From the NCBI GenBank assembly GCA_038380795.1, contig CM076259.1, positions 97,823,739-97,887,738 on the forward strand: DNA of 64,000 nucleotides, given 5' to 3'. The DNA comes from Pyrocephalus nanus. Taxonomy: Eukaryota > Chordata > Aves > Passeriformes > Tyrannidae. Below are positions 51,248-64,000 of this stretch, piece by piece (the stretch's first letter is position 1; every line of letters begins with the position of its first letter). Both the position numbers and the translations under genes were made by a program. The notes under the pieces are model-generated. The model did not search any database. It had not been told where the DNA came from and saw only the letters and a program-made list of their open reading frames with translations.

Positions 51248-51479
51248 GCCGGGGCAGTTCAGTTTGGATATCAGGAAGAATTTTATAACTGAAAGGGTTA
51301 TTGGAACAGACTGCTGAGGGGGGTGGTGAAGTCACCATCCCTGGAAGCGTTCAAGGAATGATTGGATGTGGCACTTAGTGCTGTGGTCTAGTCAACAAGG
51401 TGGTGCCCAGTCAAAGGTTGGACTCAATGATCTTGAAGGTCTTTTCCAACCTTAATGATTCTTTGATTCTATTCTATGG

Positions 51480-53667
51480 TTATATGATTTACAAGGAAAA
51501 ACCTCTCTGAAACGATGAAATAGATGAACTAAAGTCTAGAAGTCTGTCTTTTATTTTTAGTGTTTGGTGTATCATATCTGCCATTTGGTTATGTAGACAA
51601 CTCTGAAGACCAGGTGGCACTCATGATAAAGCACAAAGTCCCTAGTTATTCATAAAAGGTCATAGGAACCAAGGTAGGTTGATTGAAGGAAAGTAACAGA
51701 GATGTTCATGTCAGAAAGTGTGCAGGACAGATGCATGAATATTATTAGAAAAATTCATGAGGTGTCCCCATGGTGAAATGAGCAGCAGGTGCAGGGTTGC
51801 TGCAAGGGAAATTAAACAGGCAGTTTGAAAGGGCAAATAGATGGCATAGCCCTGGGACATATTCATTATAGCAGAGGAGATGTGAACGTTCCCTTAGCAC
51901 ATGCAATTACACTCTGCTGATTTGAAAACAACTGATTTTATTGTGAAAAATAAAGTAATGAGTGGCCAAAAAGCCAAGAGAGCTCTTGAAAATTTCTGAC
52001 GGAAACAAGTTTTCTATGAAATGGAAGCACCAGACAAGTTTGGAGCTGTTAACAGTGGGCTTCAGGGAAGGCATTATTCTCAGCTTGTGGGACAAGAGCA
52101 GTGGAGAGTGCTGATCAGACAAAATTCCCAAAACCCAGAGGAAAGTTTTTTTTTCTTCATAGAAGACAGTAATTGGAAAGGACTAAGAAGATTTGAACAA
52201 CAGTGGTACCTCTACAGAATGAATACTTCAGTTTAGTTTTGTTTTTTTTAATGTCTCCAACACATTAATCTTATAAGGTGGCAAATGAAATCCTATTCTA
52301 GTGAAGGCCATACACTGTTCCCCGAGAGATAAACTGAGAATAAATTCACAGATCTCAGTGGAGCTAGTGTGGATTATACTATCGTGTCATGAAATGAAAG
52401 TACAGTTTGGCTCTTTCTCAGCTAAGCAAGGGAATTGCCAACTTTATAAATTAAACTAGCCACATAGCAACAGCCTGGTTTCCCTCATCCAACACACACT
52501 CTGCTTTTAATTTCCATTTGTATTAAGGAAACTTTATTTGGGTCATTAAGCATTTTTGTATCAGAACATCTGTCTTTGACTACGGAAACCAGAGATATGG
52601 CTTCCAAAAGTAGCAGGCATGTCAGCAGTGAAAGAAGAAAAAGGAAGATCCAGAACAGCTTTAAAACATTGTAAAATGTGTTAGTTATAACTAATTATTT
52701 TAATCCATATATTAACTGGCTGAAAATACAAGATGAGTTGCAAGATTTTATAAATACATCAAAGAGTTTTGGTTACATCAAAAGACATTCACATTCTTTA
52801 TCTATTATGCTTAGGGCTTAAGGTTTCCTATTCAAACCAGTTGTCATTTTTTCCTTTGAAGAGCAGATGCTCTAAAAGAGCATTGATACTTCAAAAGAAT
52901 GTACCTTGTATATGGAGCAGCACTTAGTAAAAATTTTGTCTCATGTTCCCCTCTCCATATTTGCAGAAGAGAAACATGAAACTTGTTAATACTTATTGTC
53001 AAAAACTCCATTATGCTAAAAAGAAAATTCCTCATATTTTTGTCCCCTTCAGCCCAACCTATACTTGTTTGAGAGATAGGAAAGGCCTGGATTCATGCTT
53101 AGTTGGACAGAAAAGTGAAATCATTGCCCTTGCACTAGTTTATGTTGCTGAACTTCACATGATATGTAGGGAACTTTATTGCTTTGCAGTAATATTGTGC
53201 TTTTAATTCTGTAATGATTGGTACAGTGAAGAAGGTCTGAATCACTCACCTGAGGCTGAAATCAAATCAGTGTTTGTAAGAAATTTCCCACAAGATTCAG
53301 TGAACTTTGAGTTGTTCCCTCAAATGCTTACTAAATCTAGCAGAACAGAGAATTACATCTTAGAAATATCAAAATGTAAGGGTAAATGGGATGCTTTTCC
53401 TCATCAGAGAATACTAAAATGGCCATAGATTTTGGAAAATAGGATTGTCAAGGAACATAATTAATGAGTGGGAGGCAATAAAAAGGTAGAGAAAGTTATA
53501 TGACTGCAATTGCAGAACAAAACAAATCAAAAATTGCCAAAAGGGCAATCCTGCCAAAGAAACGTTGCTACAAAGAGATGGACCCAAAGCCTCTCGGTGT
53601 AGGCTAAAAGAGAAGGCAATATTCACAGAATGGAAGTTAGGAAACTCTGGAAGTTAGGACATATGAA
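51480..53667. other. Intergenic stretch, no gene seen
   Basis: AT-rich sequence with frames under 90 codons and no recognised repeat. Confidence 0.6.
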
Positions 53668-53765
53668 AAATGTAGGAGGGCAGTACAGTGCTGGAACAGG
53701 TGCCCAGAGACATTGTGGGAAATCCCTTTGCAAAGGCTTTCAAGATGTGGCAATGCCAGGTCTGA
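53668..53765 (+). mobile_element. Diverged CR1 LINE fragment (weak)
   Basis: The stretch cagtgctggaacaggtgccc agrees with the CR1 block CTGGAACAGGTTGCCCAGAG, and gcaaaggctttcaaga fits the following GTGTTCAAGG region. The rest is too diverged to place, and there is no octamer end. Old copy or chance resemblance. Confidence 0.5.
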
Positions 53766-56700
53766 GGACTGACAGCAGATCAGCTATTTGAGCTTGGTGA
53801 ATCCAGAGGCTTCCTCCAAACAGTGTTTCAACAACTGTTTTGGTGACTGAAGGGCAGCATCTGTTTAGAATCACTATGTGTTTTCTTGGAATGAATCTGT
53901 CTTACAATGTGGCAATACTTTGTTCACGTTGAACATGAAAAGGCAGGTCTGGTATACTGGAGTGTGTTTGTAATCAACGCAAACCTGTCACATTATTGGC
54001 AGTTTGTTTGAGTTTGAGTAGTAGAAGGATTTCAGTCAGCTTCTCCTGGCATCCGTGACGCCTATGGAGAAGTTTCAAAAGGATTTTCGATTCCAAGGAT
54101 TGTTCCTTTAAGTACAGATGGGAGCTGGCCTTCCAAGTGTTAATAGTTCCCCTAGACATCCATAATAGTGAATACTGTACTTCTTGTATTCATTATTCCA
54201 GCGAAATTGCTAATCTTAAGAGGAAATGGTCATTAAAAGGAAACATAACTGTTTCATATTTGTATATAAACTTTCATTGCTGCCACTCCAACTTCTTATT
54301 AGTATGAGCTTCAACTCTCTGCAATGGAGTTACCTCATTTTCTGCAGCTCTAGCCTAGAGCAGTCTGAATAATATACTAAACATGTATAACCTACATTAC
54401 ATGCAATAATTTAAAAAAAAAATGTGGAGAAACACAAGACCTAGTGAAACCTGAATAATTCACTTAGTTAATATCTACTCTAAGATGATGCATATATTTC
54501 AGAAAAGTGTGCAGTCTTGGTTTTAAAATTGTTGCAGCTGTAGAACTCACATTATTCTGAAAATCTGTCTCAGAGTTCACCTATTCTGGCTATTGCAATT
54601 TTGTATTGTACTCATAATTTTATTTTATTTCCTTTCAGCTTCCTTTCACTGTATTTTGTTATATCAAAGGTTGTTTCTATGTAAATAATACCTCAACCTC
54701 AATAGGTTGGTTTTCAAAGAATTTATAAAAGCACATGTTAACAATATCATATTGCATCTTATGTGCTTGAAATTATACAAATGCTTTAAAAACTGAATAG
54801 GAAAACTGGTTCAGCTTTCTCTTCCTTCTATTATTGCAATTAAATGAGATCAAACAAACTCAAATGAGAAAAGAAATCCATGACAAAAAGTACAGTATGA
54901 AAGCTCATTCCCATGAGTTTAAAATGACAGTAACATCAGCTGGCTCATTGTTAATTTATATGAAAGGCAATGTTTAGTCATGTAGTGCAATTCAGTCAGT
55001 TGGAGATCAGAGTTTTGTCTGAACTCTTCCACAAGTTTAGAAAGGGAGGATCTCAGAGGTGCTTCTCTTCTGAGTGATGAGCAGAGGTTTAGCCCTCTGA
55101 CTCATATCAAGTTTAATGCAGATTATGTTCCCAGGTCCCCACCTCTCCCTTCCCAACTCCCACTTGTCAATGATAGAACATCTAAATATTAAGAAAGCAA
55201 ATGAGCAAATAATTTGGTTTGTTTATGTTCCCATTAATGTCTGAAAAGAGCAATGGTTGGTCTTTGTAAATGTATTAACAAAAGAAATCCCATGGTGGAG
55301 AAAAGTGTTATTTAGGTTAAAGAACTTATATAACCTGTCTGTAAGGAAGCTTACGCTGATAATTAGAAGACTTCTAGACATTATTACAGTGAAGATCTGT
55401 AATAACTTTCTACTTGGAGGCATTAAGGAAAAAAAATCTAATTAGCTGAAAAATAGAGCTTGATCAATTATAGACCTGTGGGGTTATGTGATGTGACTGC
55501 CAGCAATGACACAGGACTCAGCTTGTTGAAGTCTCTTTATTCCTTTGATTCTTACTGGAATATTTCAGCTCCTCTCAGTTGTTCTCCTGCCTGGCCAGAA
55601 TTATTCATTTGGGACACACCAGCTGTATTCATTATATTGGAAAGAAACAGGACTGACAATTTCATGAGACATTTCAGTTCATTACATCTTGTATATACAT
55701 CTCTCATTCAAGACCTCCAAAGCAGTAAGTGCATCATCCTTTATTCACAGCAGTGAGCACTTTCCTGAGGAAAAGGGAAGTTTTCTCTCCTTTATTTCAC
55801 TGCCATAGGTATATATACATCCCATTTTGGCATGCTTAGAGTATGACATCTCATCACCTGCACCTCTTACCTTAGAGAACAGGGCCCACTGCTTGTCTGC
55901 ACCCTTAATGGCTCAGGTTTCCTCCTGCAATGAAGAGCACCTCTGAACCTCAAGGATCCCAAAGGAACTTGTAACCACATGTTTTCACTATATGATATGT
56001 CTTTCATGGGGCTTATCAAGCATTTTAAAGGTAATACCAAAGACATTTCTCAGCTGATTCTGTGCTTCCAGCTGGAGGCAGAGTATGCATGTCACTGGCA
56101 TAATGTAGGTACTTTGCACCCCAGACTAGATAAAGCTTTCCCACATGACAAAACTTTTGGCAAAGGACAGAGATATAAAATATCCTGTGCCTTTTTAAGT
56201 TCACACATGTAAAAATGACAATCTGTGGCATAATTAATAGTTTATATTTACTCTCTCTCTTCTACCTTTTTATATGAAGTCATACCCATTAATCGTCATG
56301 AAAATAAGCCCAAGTTCTAAAGGAATGGCTGAAAAGAAGTTTTATTCTTCATACTTTTCTTGATTTGAGGACTCTTTGCATCTCATAATTTTGAAATAAG
56401 ACAGAACATGAGTTTGGTCTCATTATATCCTAATGTCCTTTAGATTGGATGGATACAATTACCCTGGAAAGTGCTCTGAGCATGGTATCATCCAAATATG
56501 CTTTAAACAGGATCAGATAACTAGGTAGAAAAAATTACCTGCATTCTGTAAAGCTTTGTCTGTAGTCACTTATCATATTTTACCCCATGAAATAATGAGG
56601 CAGATTCACCACAAGGGTAGAGCAGATGCATAAAATAAAAGAGCAATTTCTCTTTAGATATTTGTGCCTTCTTTTACTGTACATGGCTTGTTTTTTTTCT

Positions 56701-59700
56701 GTTAACCAACTCTAATTTCCTTCTTGTAGAATTCATTCATTTTAAGGGGACATGAGCCACCCTAGAGCCATGAAGTTGAAGAGGTTACAGAATTCAATCA
56801 GCTTGTTTACATTATTCATCCTTTTAATTTTTAGCAGCCTACATTTTCTTCATCATTCTCCCAGGGCATTATGGCAGCAGCAAAGCTTTTCCAGATGAAG
56901 CTGCCAAGCCTGAGCTTTTGAAAGTTCTCCTTTCACAGCTCAGGATGAATGCCACTGTGGTCGTACTGGAGGAGATTCTAGATTAAAACAGGAACTATTT
57001 CAAGCTGTAAAGTTTGTAATGGAAAAGTGGTTGCACTTGCTGTGGAATTAGGATATCTCCTTGTTTTTTGGTTGGTCTGCATGGGACATACCCCAGGTGC
57101 TTGCCTCCTGGTGCTTAGACCTCCACTTTCATGGAGGCCTCTGCCTCCCATGAAGATTCCAGAGTTCCCATGCCTTTCTTATCTGTCCTGCTGCAGCTCT
57201 CCTGGACAAACTGTGGCTATTCTTGCCATGCAAGATTTATCCTGGAGTCAAGGGGCCCAGGTGATATTGTTATTCTTTATCCTCTGCTTGTAACATAGCC
57301 AACTGCCATGGCAGAGAAGTTTTTGGAACAACAGGCACTGGAGAGAACACACAAGTGTGACATGTAGGGAGCTCATGGGAAACGATAAAGAGGCACTTTT
57401 TGGCTCCAGAAAGTACAACAAGAAACTAAGCAAAATAAAACAAGAAAGTGTTGGAGAAAGTCAGAAGAATTATTCTCCAGAAGAAGAATTCCAGTGTCTG
57501 ATGCAGAGATTTGGGACTTTGCAGTCCATAGCCCGCGACTGGGCTAAAGTCAAAACCATGACTGTTTGTGGAGTAACGACCATCTGAGGAGCAGCCTTCT
57601 AGCGCTTCAAGCCATAAAAGCTGCAGATGTCAGGAGTATCTTAAAGGGAAATAGCTTTAGGAATGAAGTGTTTGGAGAAATCTTGTTGAGACATACCACG
57701 CTGAAGATAAATCAACACAATCATTCCTGGAAAGTCTGGCTGACAAATTTCCCTATCGCATAGTTTGCAGGGATAGCATAAAATGTTTCCTGCCTTATGC
57801 ATGCAAACATTCCGGGTAATTTCGGTCAGACCCAGACTAAATCTTGGAATAAGGAAAATAGGATTCAGCCAAGAGTTTCCTAGTGCTTATGAAAATTCCC
57901 CAGGAGTCAGAGGGAGAATTATAGCTATATTAAGGTAGCCTGGAATTTAAGAGGTAATGCTTGATACGGATTTTTCAGGGGAATTTAAAAATTGATAGAG
58001 GAGGTATTATTCTGATTAGATTCACTAACTGCAAAGTATGATTTCTACAACACTGTAGTGATTTTGGTTGGAGATTTCTAGAAGACAAAAATGACACATA
58101 AATGAATATGGCGTATATTAATTGAAAAATTATGTGTCTCAGTCTCCCATACGTTAAGGTGATACTGCTAGACTCTTATTTACAATCTGTTTAAGGTCTT
58201 CAGCAGAGGTGATACACTTGCTTATCACTGGCAATAAATACATATACTGACTGAGAAGGAGGTTAGGCTTGGCTGCAAAACTACTGAACTCACCGCAGTA
58301 TGGTTCTCCTGCAAAATTTCTGTCCTTCCAACAAGTGGTGAATGAAAGCAGTGTTTAAGCAGACAGGCCAGCCACCATTTATCCCTTTTAGGGAATATGA
58401 CTACCCATGCATATTGGAAGTATGCTTTTACTGCTGAAAGTGTAATTCTTTCAGGACAAAGACAGTTCTGTTCACAAAGAGTTATCTGTTCTGTAGCAAC
58501 CTCCGGCGTCTAAAATGCACATTGCCAGCAGTTCCTGGCAGTGAGCTGGATGCAGATGAGAGCTGAGAGGAATGCCAGGGGGAGTTGGGCTCTGAAGAGA
58601 CACCGAAGAGAGAACATCTTGTGGTGGGGAACCATGACCCCAGCAACTGAAAGCTACACACAGGGAGACACTCCCCAGAAGGTGTCTGTTGCACTGTTGA
58701 ATCAACTACAGCAACAGAAAATGGTCTCAGGACCCCTTGGGAATGCTTGGTGGCTATCTAAGAAAAGACACAATATTATATAGCTGTGGGTATAAAGTCC
58801 TTGCTTGGATCAGTTTTATTTTATTAGTTATATGTAAAGTTGCATTATGCTGGTTGCTCACTTAAAGCCACACAGTAAGAATTAAAACAGGAAAGAAAAG
58901 ATATGGCATTTAGGATACAATTTCCAGAGGTAATTATTTTGGTCCACTCAAAACATTACCTTTTTTCCTAAGAAACAAGGATGAAAAAAAGAAACCAGTT
59001 TTCCCCATGGCATCTTTCTATACTTCTCCTACTACAATGAAGTTAATATGTCACATCTACTGTACATCCTAATGAGAGAATATAGTCAGGATCCTAAAAC
59101 AATTCAAACAAGAGCAAGAAATCTGAGATGTTTTGTTCTGTGGCCCATAAGCAAAGTCTTTATTATGGCTGAGGTACGTGACTGGTACTTCTATCCTAGA
59201 CATTTTCCCTGTATATACAAGCAGTTCACTTAGTTTAATTTTCTTGTTTTCCCATTACAAAATCTACATTAATTTTCACTTTTTCATAGGATTATTAACC
59301 TATTAACCAGTCATTAGTGTATATTCTACTGACATGTATCTATATGTCTAAGCAGAGAGTGGAAAGAGAAATCATTCAATGAAATGAAAAAGGATCTGAA
59401 GTTGCCTTGAATATGTTTAGTAAGTGATAAGATTTTGAATGTTTAGACTTTTAAACTAATAACTTTGACTTTTGGGAAAAAAAAAAAAAAAAGAAGAATT
59501 AGTCCACCCAAATATTTTAAACCTAAGTGGAAAAAGAAAGTTTTGGCTCACAACTTCTAAAAGGATTGTTCAGCCTACTCTAGTCTTCAGGAATCACTAA
59601 AATTGTGATGCCAAATTTCTGTTTCTAGTCCAAATTGCTATATATAACATGCCAAAAATGTGTCTAGAAGAACTAAACTGCCTGAGGTTAAAATGTTTTC

Positions 59701-62700
59701 CGTGATTTACAGTGTTTGGTTAAAAATGTATTTAGGCCAATGACAAGCAAAGCAGGGTGTAATTTAATTTGAAAAGAAGTTACTCTAATGCTGAAAAACT
59801 CACTGAGAAATTTCAGATTCATAATAGATAAAGGGAAATGCTGACAAACCGTAACTGTCACAATGCCAGAGAATAAAATGGTCTTAAATAATGTGCATAT
59901 TTTCTGAGGTATTCTTTTTATAATTGACAATAGAAATATGTATACTTTGCAAATTCTAATAATGGCAATCACTGCAAGATCAGCAAGGGTTTATGTATAC
60001 TTCATCTGCATAAAGCAACTGCAGCGAGCTTCATCCCATCTAAATTTAATGAATTTACAGATCAAGCCCAGTATTCAAGCACTTGCATTTGGGTGCCTGC
60101 CTTACTCTCTGGACGTGAGTAAGGTGTTGCAGTGAGTTGAACTCAGTTCTAGAGTTATTTTTCATCAGGTGAATAGCTCTTAAGATCCAGGGAAGGGCAA
60201 AGTTCAATTGCCTCAACAGGCCTTTTGGGATGGTAAATGTTTTCTTTATTTAGACATTTTCAATTATTCTACACAGCTGCAGCTGCTGCTCCAGAAAATC
60301 ATGGGTTGAATCTGCCAGCCCTCAGGGGCGACAGCCTTGGATGCCATGGAGAAGCTCATTTGACACTAGGAACCTAAGACTAGGTAACTGAGTGTCACCT
60401 TTTGTTTATTGTGGTTACTAAGGGCTCAATCCAGTTGCCTAAAAATAGACTATTTTAGAGGACTCAAAAAGTCAGGAAAATCTACTCAGGTACAACAAAT
60501 ACGGGTCAGGCCTTAGGGAAGATCCAGGATATGATGGGCAGGCAGCCAGCAGACAGGCAAAATATCTTACCTAGGGCACCTTAAAAGGCACTGGATGCTA
60601 AGTTGGAGCAACTGAATGAAGCTGTCAATTTTCATTAGCTGTAACAGGAACACAAGTTTGAACCTGGAATTAAATTTCTGTCTGTGTCCTGTGTTAAAGC
60701 TGATTATCCTAACTCCCTCCATAGTCAGATGCTTCCAGAGTCACTCACCTTAAACGTTTATTTCAATGTGGAATGAACTCCTCTGCAGAAAACCCTCAGC
60801 CACTCTGTGTTGACTGGGGGGAAGAACCTATATGAAAACCTTGCAGGAAAACAACAAAGGGGAGATAAGAAAAAAATGCCATCTGCATTGTGTATTATTT
60901 TTTCAGCACGTCAGCCTCTTCCCTTTTATTGGTTCAGATAAGATCTACTGAGTTCACTGGAAAATCTCGAAGTTTTAATGAGAACAAATGTAAGTCTAAA
61001 GAGGCTTCAACTCAATGAACTCAAAAGGAGCTCTGTGTAATAATACACCAGGTTGTTTTGCTTTTATAGCCTACCTGTTATAAGTTAAATACTTGGTGGT
61101 CTTGTATTTGCAATACACTGAATTCTGGGCAATTGTTTCAGAACCACATTTCAATGCCAGATGCTTTTGTCTTTTGTATTCTTATACAGGCTACCTAGAG
61201 ATTAAATTGGCCATTTGTGTTCCTCTACAGTCTATCATTTTCAGAGAATTCAGGCACATGTAAACTGTTCTACCTGAGCAGGTCTCAGTACAGAAGCTGC
61301 TCAGGGGCTCAGAGGCAGAATCCCACCTCTGGTTATTGCTGTTGCCAGGCTATAACAATCTATTTTTAAAGCAAGGATGGTTCTACCCTTAAAAGAAATT
61401 TCATGACAGGAACTGTTTTTCCACCTTTTGAAAACTGGGGGCTGGGGTGGGAGTGGTGCTGCTATTTAGGTTTTTCAGCTCTTTTAAATACAGAAACCCA
61501 GGTAATTTTACAACTGCTTCTGGATCATACTTGGATTACATGTCTCCCTAAGAAGTAAGAATGGTAGCAGAAAATTGGAAGTGTTTTCTTTGTTTCATGT
61601 TTTTTTTACACAGAAAAAAACCCAAAGGAAAAAGCTTCTTGTTGCAGAAAATACTGTCTCCACCTCTCTCCGTAAGACATAGATTTTAAAAAAATTTATT
61701 CCAGCTCTCTGGTACTTGAGTAGCTGGACAACTTAGACTCAGTAGTGTGTCCTTACTTACTTAAAATAAACAGTTTCTAGGTGCCCAAAAGCTAATGAAA
61801 AGAGTAGCGAGTACTGCTGTGCTAAAATAATTTAAATTGCTATGCTCGCTAATTTTCCTCTGTACTCCAGATTAGATTGCTATGAACTTTACCATAAAAT
61901 TACTAAATATTGTCTGTAGTTTAGTCCTAGTCCAGTCTTAGCCCAACTTATTTGTGAAGTACTGTGCTTTCAGGAAGGTCACACACTGTTGGACAAAATA
62001 CGTTCACAAAACACGGTTCTTCAAGTGATTTCTAACCACAGATTTGGTTAGAGGTATGATGGTTCACAGGGTAAGAGTTTTCAGTGGTTTTTGATAAGTA
62101 CAGTGATGCAACATTCTGTGAAATTGAAATAAAGTTTCATGCCAAAGGCATAATCAGTATGAGAATAAGATTGGGATTTGATAAAATATGAGTTTGAGCG
62201 AATAAAATGCACAGGGAGTTAGCAGTAGGGTCTCGATGAAAATAGGCATCTTAGCTTTAACTCTTAGGAAAAGGAGAATACTTAATTTTGATTCAGAGCT
62301 GATTCTTGTTTCAGATAAAACTTCAGGCTGCAAATCTCTTTCAGACCCATTAGAATATGACAAAGGACTGCATTGGGGTAAGACAGCAGCTGAAAAGAAA
62401 ACCTTCATTATTATTTACTTTCCCACAATGATCACCCAGTATTGAGAGAAAGTGCCCTTGTAGGCTGTACCTCATGCCAGGAGGGCAGGGCAAGCCCCCT
62501 GTGTGACCTTCCTCTGGGGGAGGATTCATGGGAGCAGAACATCTGACCCTAGGGAGAAGCTGCTGAGATGCCTTTCAGTTCAGTTACAGTACTTCCTCTC
62601 GGCAGCACATTTCACAGCTGAGCGGAGACCCCATAACATTTAACAGGCATCTAACACCCGATATGGGCAAAACCAGCAGCTGTGCTCTTGTGCTCAGTTC

Positions 62701-64000
62701 TATGCCCTCCTCTCTATGAGTTGTTCCTGTGTTGGCTCAGTTCTGAAATCTCACAGTTTGATGTTCTGATGTGAAAAAAGAAACTGAGCTCAATTGTGCA
62801 ATGCCAGGAGGAATAGCTGCAGTGTGGTGGTTTGTCAGGCTGCTGTGTCCTACTTCAGATTTTCCCTCAGAAAGGGTGACTTAATTCCTCTTATAAAAAT
62901 AGCATAGATTGTTTTTATGCTTTTGAAAACATTGCTATGATGTAATTCTTTACATTTTGGAAAATATTTGTAAGTGTGTTAGAGCCCCAAGTGCTACATT
63001 TTTGTACCTTACGGTTGGATTTCCAGCACCTGAAATGGTGAAGCCCCCCCTCCATACCCCATGCCCTTCAGTTTTATCTCTCTGTTTTTTACTTGCCCAT
63101 GCATACAAATGAAGACGTAGGTAAACCTTTTCAGGATGCTAATGGTGAACTCCTTGGTTCCCACAACGGTGCTAGCAGGGTGCAAAGCTTCGAGGAGAAA
63201 AGGAGGAAGTTAGCCTGTCACTCTGGGAAAGCATTGCCTTCTGATACAAGGAGCCATCTAATCTCAGTAGCCTTTCTAAACAGTTTATAGGGAAATAAAA
63301 ACCAAAATAAAAAAACAACAGAGGGAAGGAAGGAAGAAAAGGATTTCTGTTGTAAATTGACAGAGATGGTTGTATTGGGTTTCTGCTGATAAAATCTCTC
63401 CACAGCAAAGGGTTAGAAGGATAAAAGGAGGCATTATGCCTTACTAGAATGAGAGAAAACAAGACATAATGATGAAGCTGAATATGTAAGCAAGCTTCTC
63501 CAAACTTATCTGAATATTTGGGTTTATATTTTTTGTTTCTGTATAAGCAATACATCTACCAGTTTCTTTTTTTCAGTTATTTTGATGGAGTTTTTTTCTG
63601 TACATGGCTCAGCTATTTATGAGTGTCCAAAACAGAGATTATTATCTCTACAGTCAGAACTAATAGGAATTCATTAGGCTGCTTTAAATGTGAATTAAAA
63701 ATTACCAAAAGCAGACTGGATTCTGGGTAACTATACCAGTACTATGTCAGCAAGAGCGAGTTATTTTAACGCAAGCCATACAAATAGCATTATGTAACAT
63801 TCAGTAAGGGACATAATGATCAGGAGTATGTATAGTATACGTTCTGCCCTCAGGAACATACAGAACCTGTGGTTCCACAGTCTGAAGTCCCTGGCAGCAA
63901 TACTGGCTGCCGATATTCCCATTATTATCTTTTCCTAAGTTCATCTCCTCAGTCTCTTGAATGAATAGAATGAACCCCATTGTGGAACCAGTCTGTTTTA
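53766..64000. other. AT-rich intergenic sequence, no gene seen
   Basis: Ten kilobases with no exon-like frame bounded by splice sites, no RNA gene and no recognisable CR1. The longest frames (55460-55756 +, 57027-57293 +, 59688-59972 -, 63172-63555 -) have no domain features. Contains 16 A at 59477-59492 and a short GGAA-rich run at 63323-63336. MID1 would be expected downstream of CLCN4 in vertebrate gene order, but no TRIM, COS or SPRY exon was found. Confidence 0.6.
59477..59492. repeat. Poly(A) tract, 16 bases
   Basis: Sixteen consecutive A after cttttggg. No retroposed body recognised. Confidence 0.95.

Larger units (their letters stand above)
48690..51479 (+). mobile_element. CR1 LINE, 2.8 kb internally deleted copy
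   Basis: The longest CR1 here. It starts near 48690 with CR1 5' sequence (gtcagcagtgatgaagttga, then gatgactggctgaaggaaca, atggtgctaggcctgctgga, gagggctttaaactggattt). ORF2 endonuclease follows (about 49120-49750), then broken linker sequence to about 50390. The sequence next jumps to the last part of the RT (from about 50412, gggctttgtactgggaccag), removing the RT core. The ORF2 C-terminus and 3' end follow, with ccatccctggaagcgttcaa and a terminus of octamer-like units (gattctttgattctattctatg). There are many stops and frameshifts, so it is inactive. A 106-base segment with direct-repeat ends lies inside it at 51142-51247. Confidence 0.94.

Noticed and set aside
57531..57548. TAGCCC-gcgact-GGGCTA inverted repeat
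   Set aside because: Six-base stem is short and expected by chance in 64 kb. No extension or context.
62596..62610. ctctcggcagcacat, similar to the start of U6 snRNA
   Set aside because: Only about 11 bases agree and the rest of U6 is absent.
63323..63336. GGAA-rich run as a microsatellite
   Set aside because: Only about three imperfect units, too short to list as a repeat.
53766..64000. MID1 3' exons, expected downstream of CLCN4 by vertebrate gene order
   Set aside because: No TRIM, COS or SPRY-like peptide with splice sites was found on either strand. MID1 probably lies beyond the window.

Overview
The window reads as intergenic and gene-tail DNA from a bird, probably a neognath. Two things point there. 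About eleven CR1 (chicken repeat 1) LINE fragments carry the typical 3' ends made of 8-base ATTCTRTG-like units. The only recognisable gene is a vertebrate CLC chloride/proton exchanger whose last 87 residues fit CLCN4 better than CLCN3 or CLCN5. The species cannot be fixed from this sequence. There is no sign of bacterial operons, CRISPR arrays or prokaryotic mobile elements.

Layout. Positions 1-1774 hold the last two coding exon segments of CLCN4 on the + strand, separated by a 1,508-base GT-AG intron. An apparent long 3' UTR follows, ending at one of three AATAAA signals near 5.40, 5.51 or 5.83 kb. From about 5.9 kb to the end no intact host gene was found. A small minus-strand island at 9.04-10.01 kb has coding-like composition, is split by a CR1 insertion and shows frame breaks. 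It is the best candidate for an unrecognised gene remnant. CR1 fragments are scattered between 9.5 and 29.8 kb on both strands. An 18.9 kb stretch (29.8-48.7 kb) then has no recognisable CR1. A 2.8 kb CR1 copy with an internal deletion follows (48.69-51.48 kb), with endonuclease and reverse-transcriptase relics. The last 12 kb is AT-rich with one weak CR1 fragment.

Nothing here acts as a pathway. CLCN4 is the only functional gene supported. The rest is retrotransposon debris, homopolymer and short simple repeats, and AT-rich sequence that may hold regulatory elements, including a 20-base perfect palindrome near an octamer motif at 45.9-46.1 kb. No previously undescribed system is evident. The most useful leads are the 9-10 kb island, the 106-base direct-repeat-flanked insertion inside the 51 kb CR1, and the candidate regulatory blocks.
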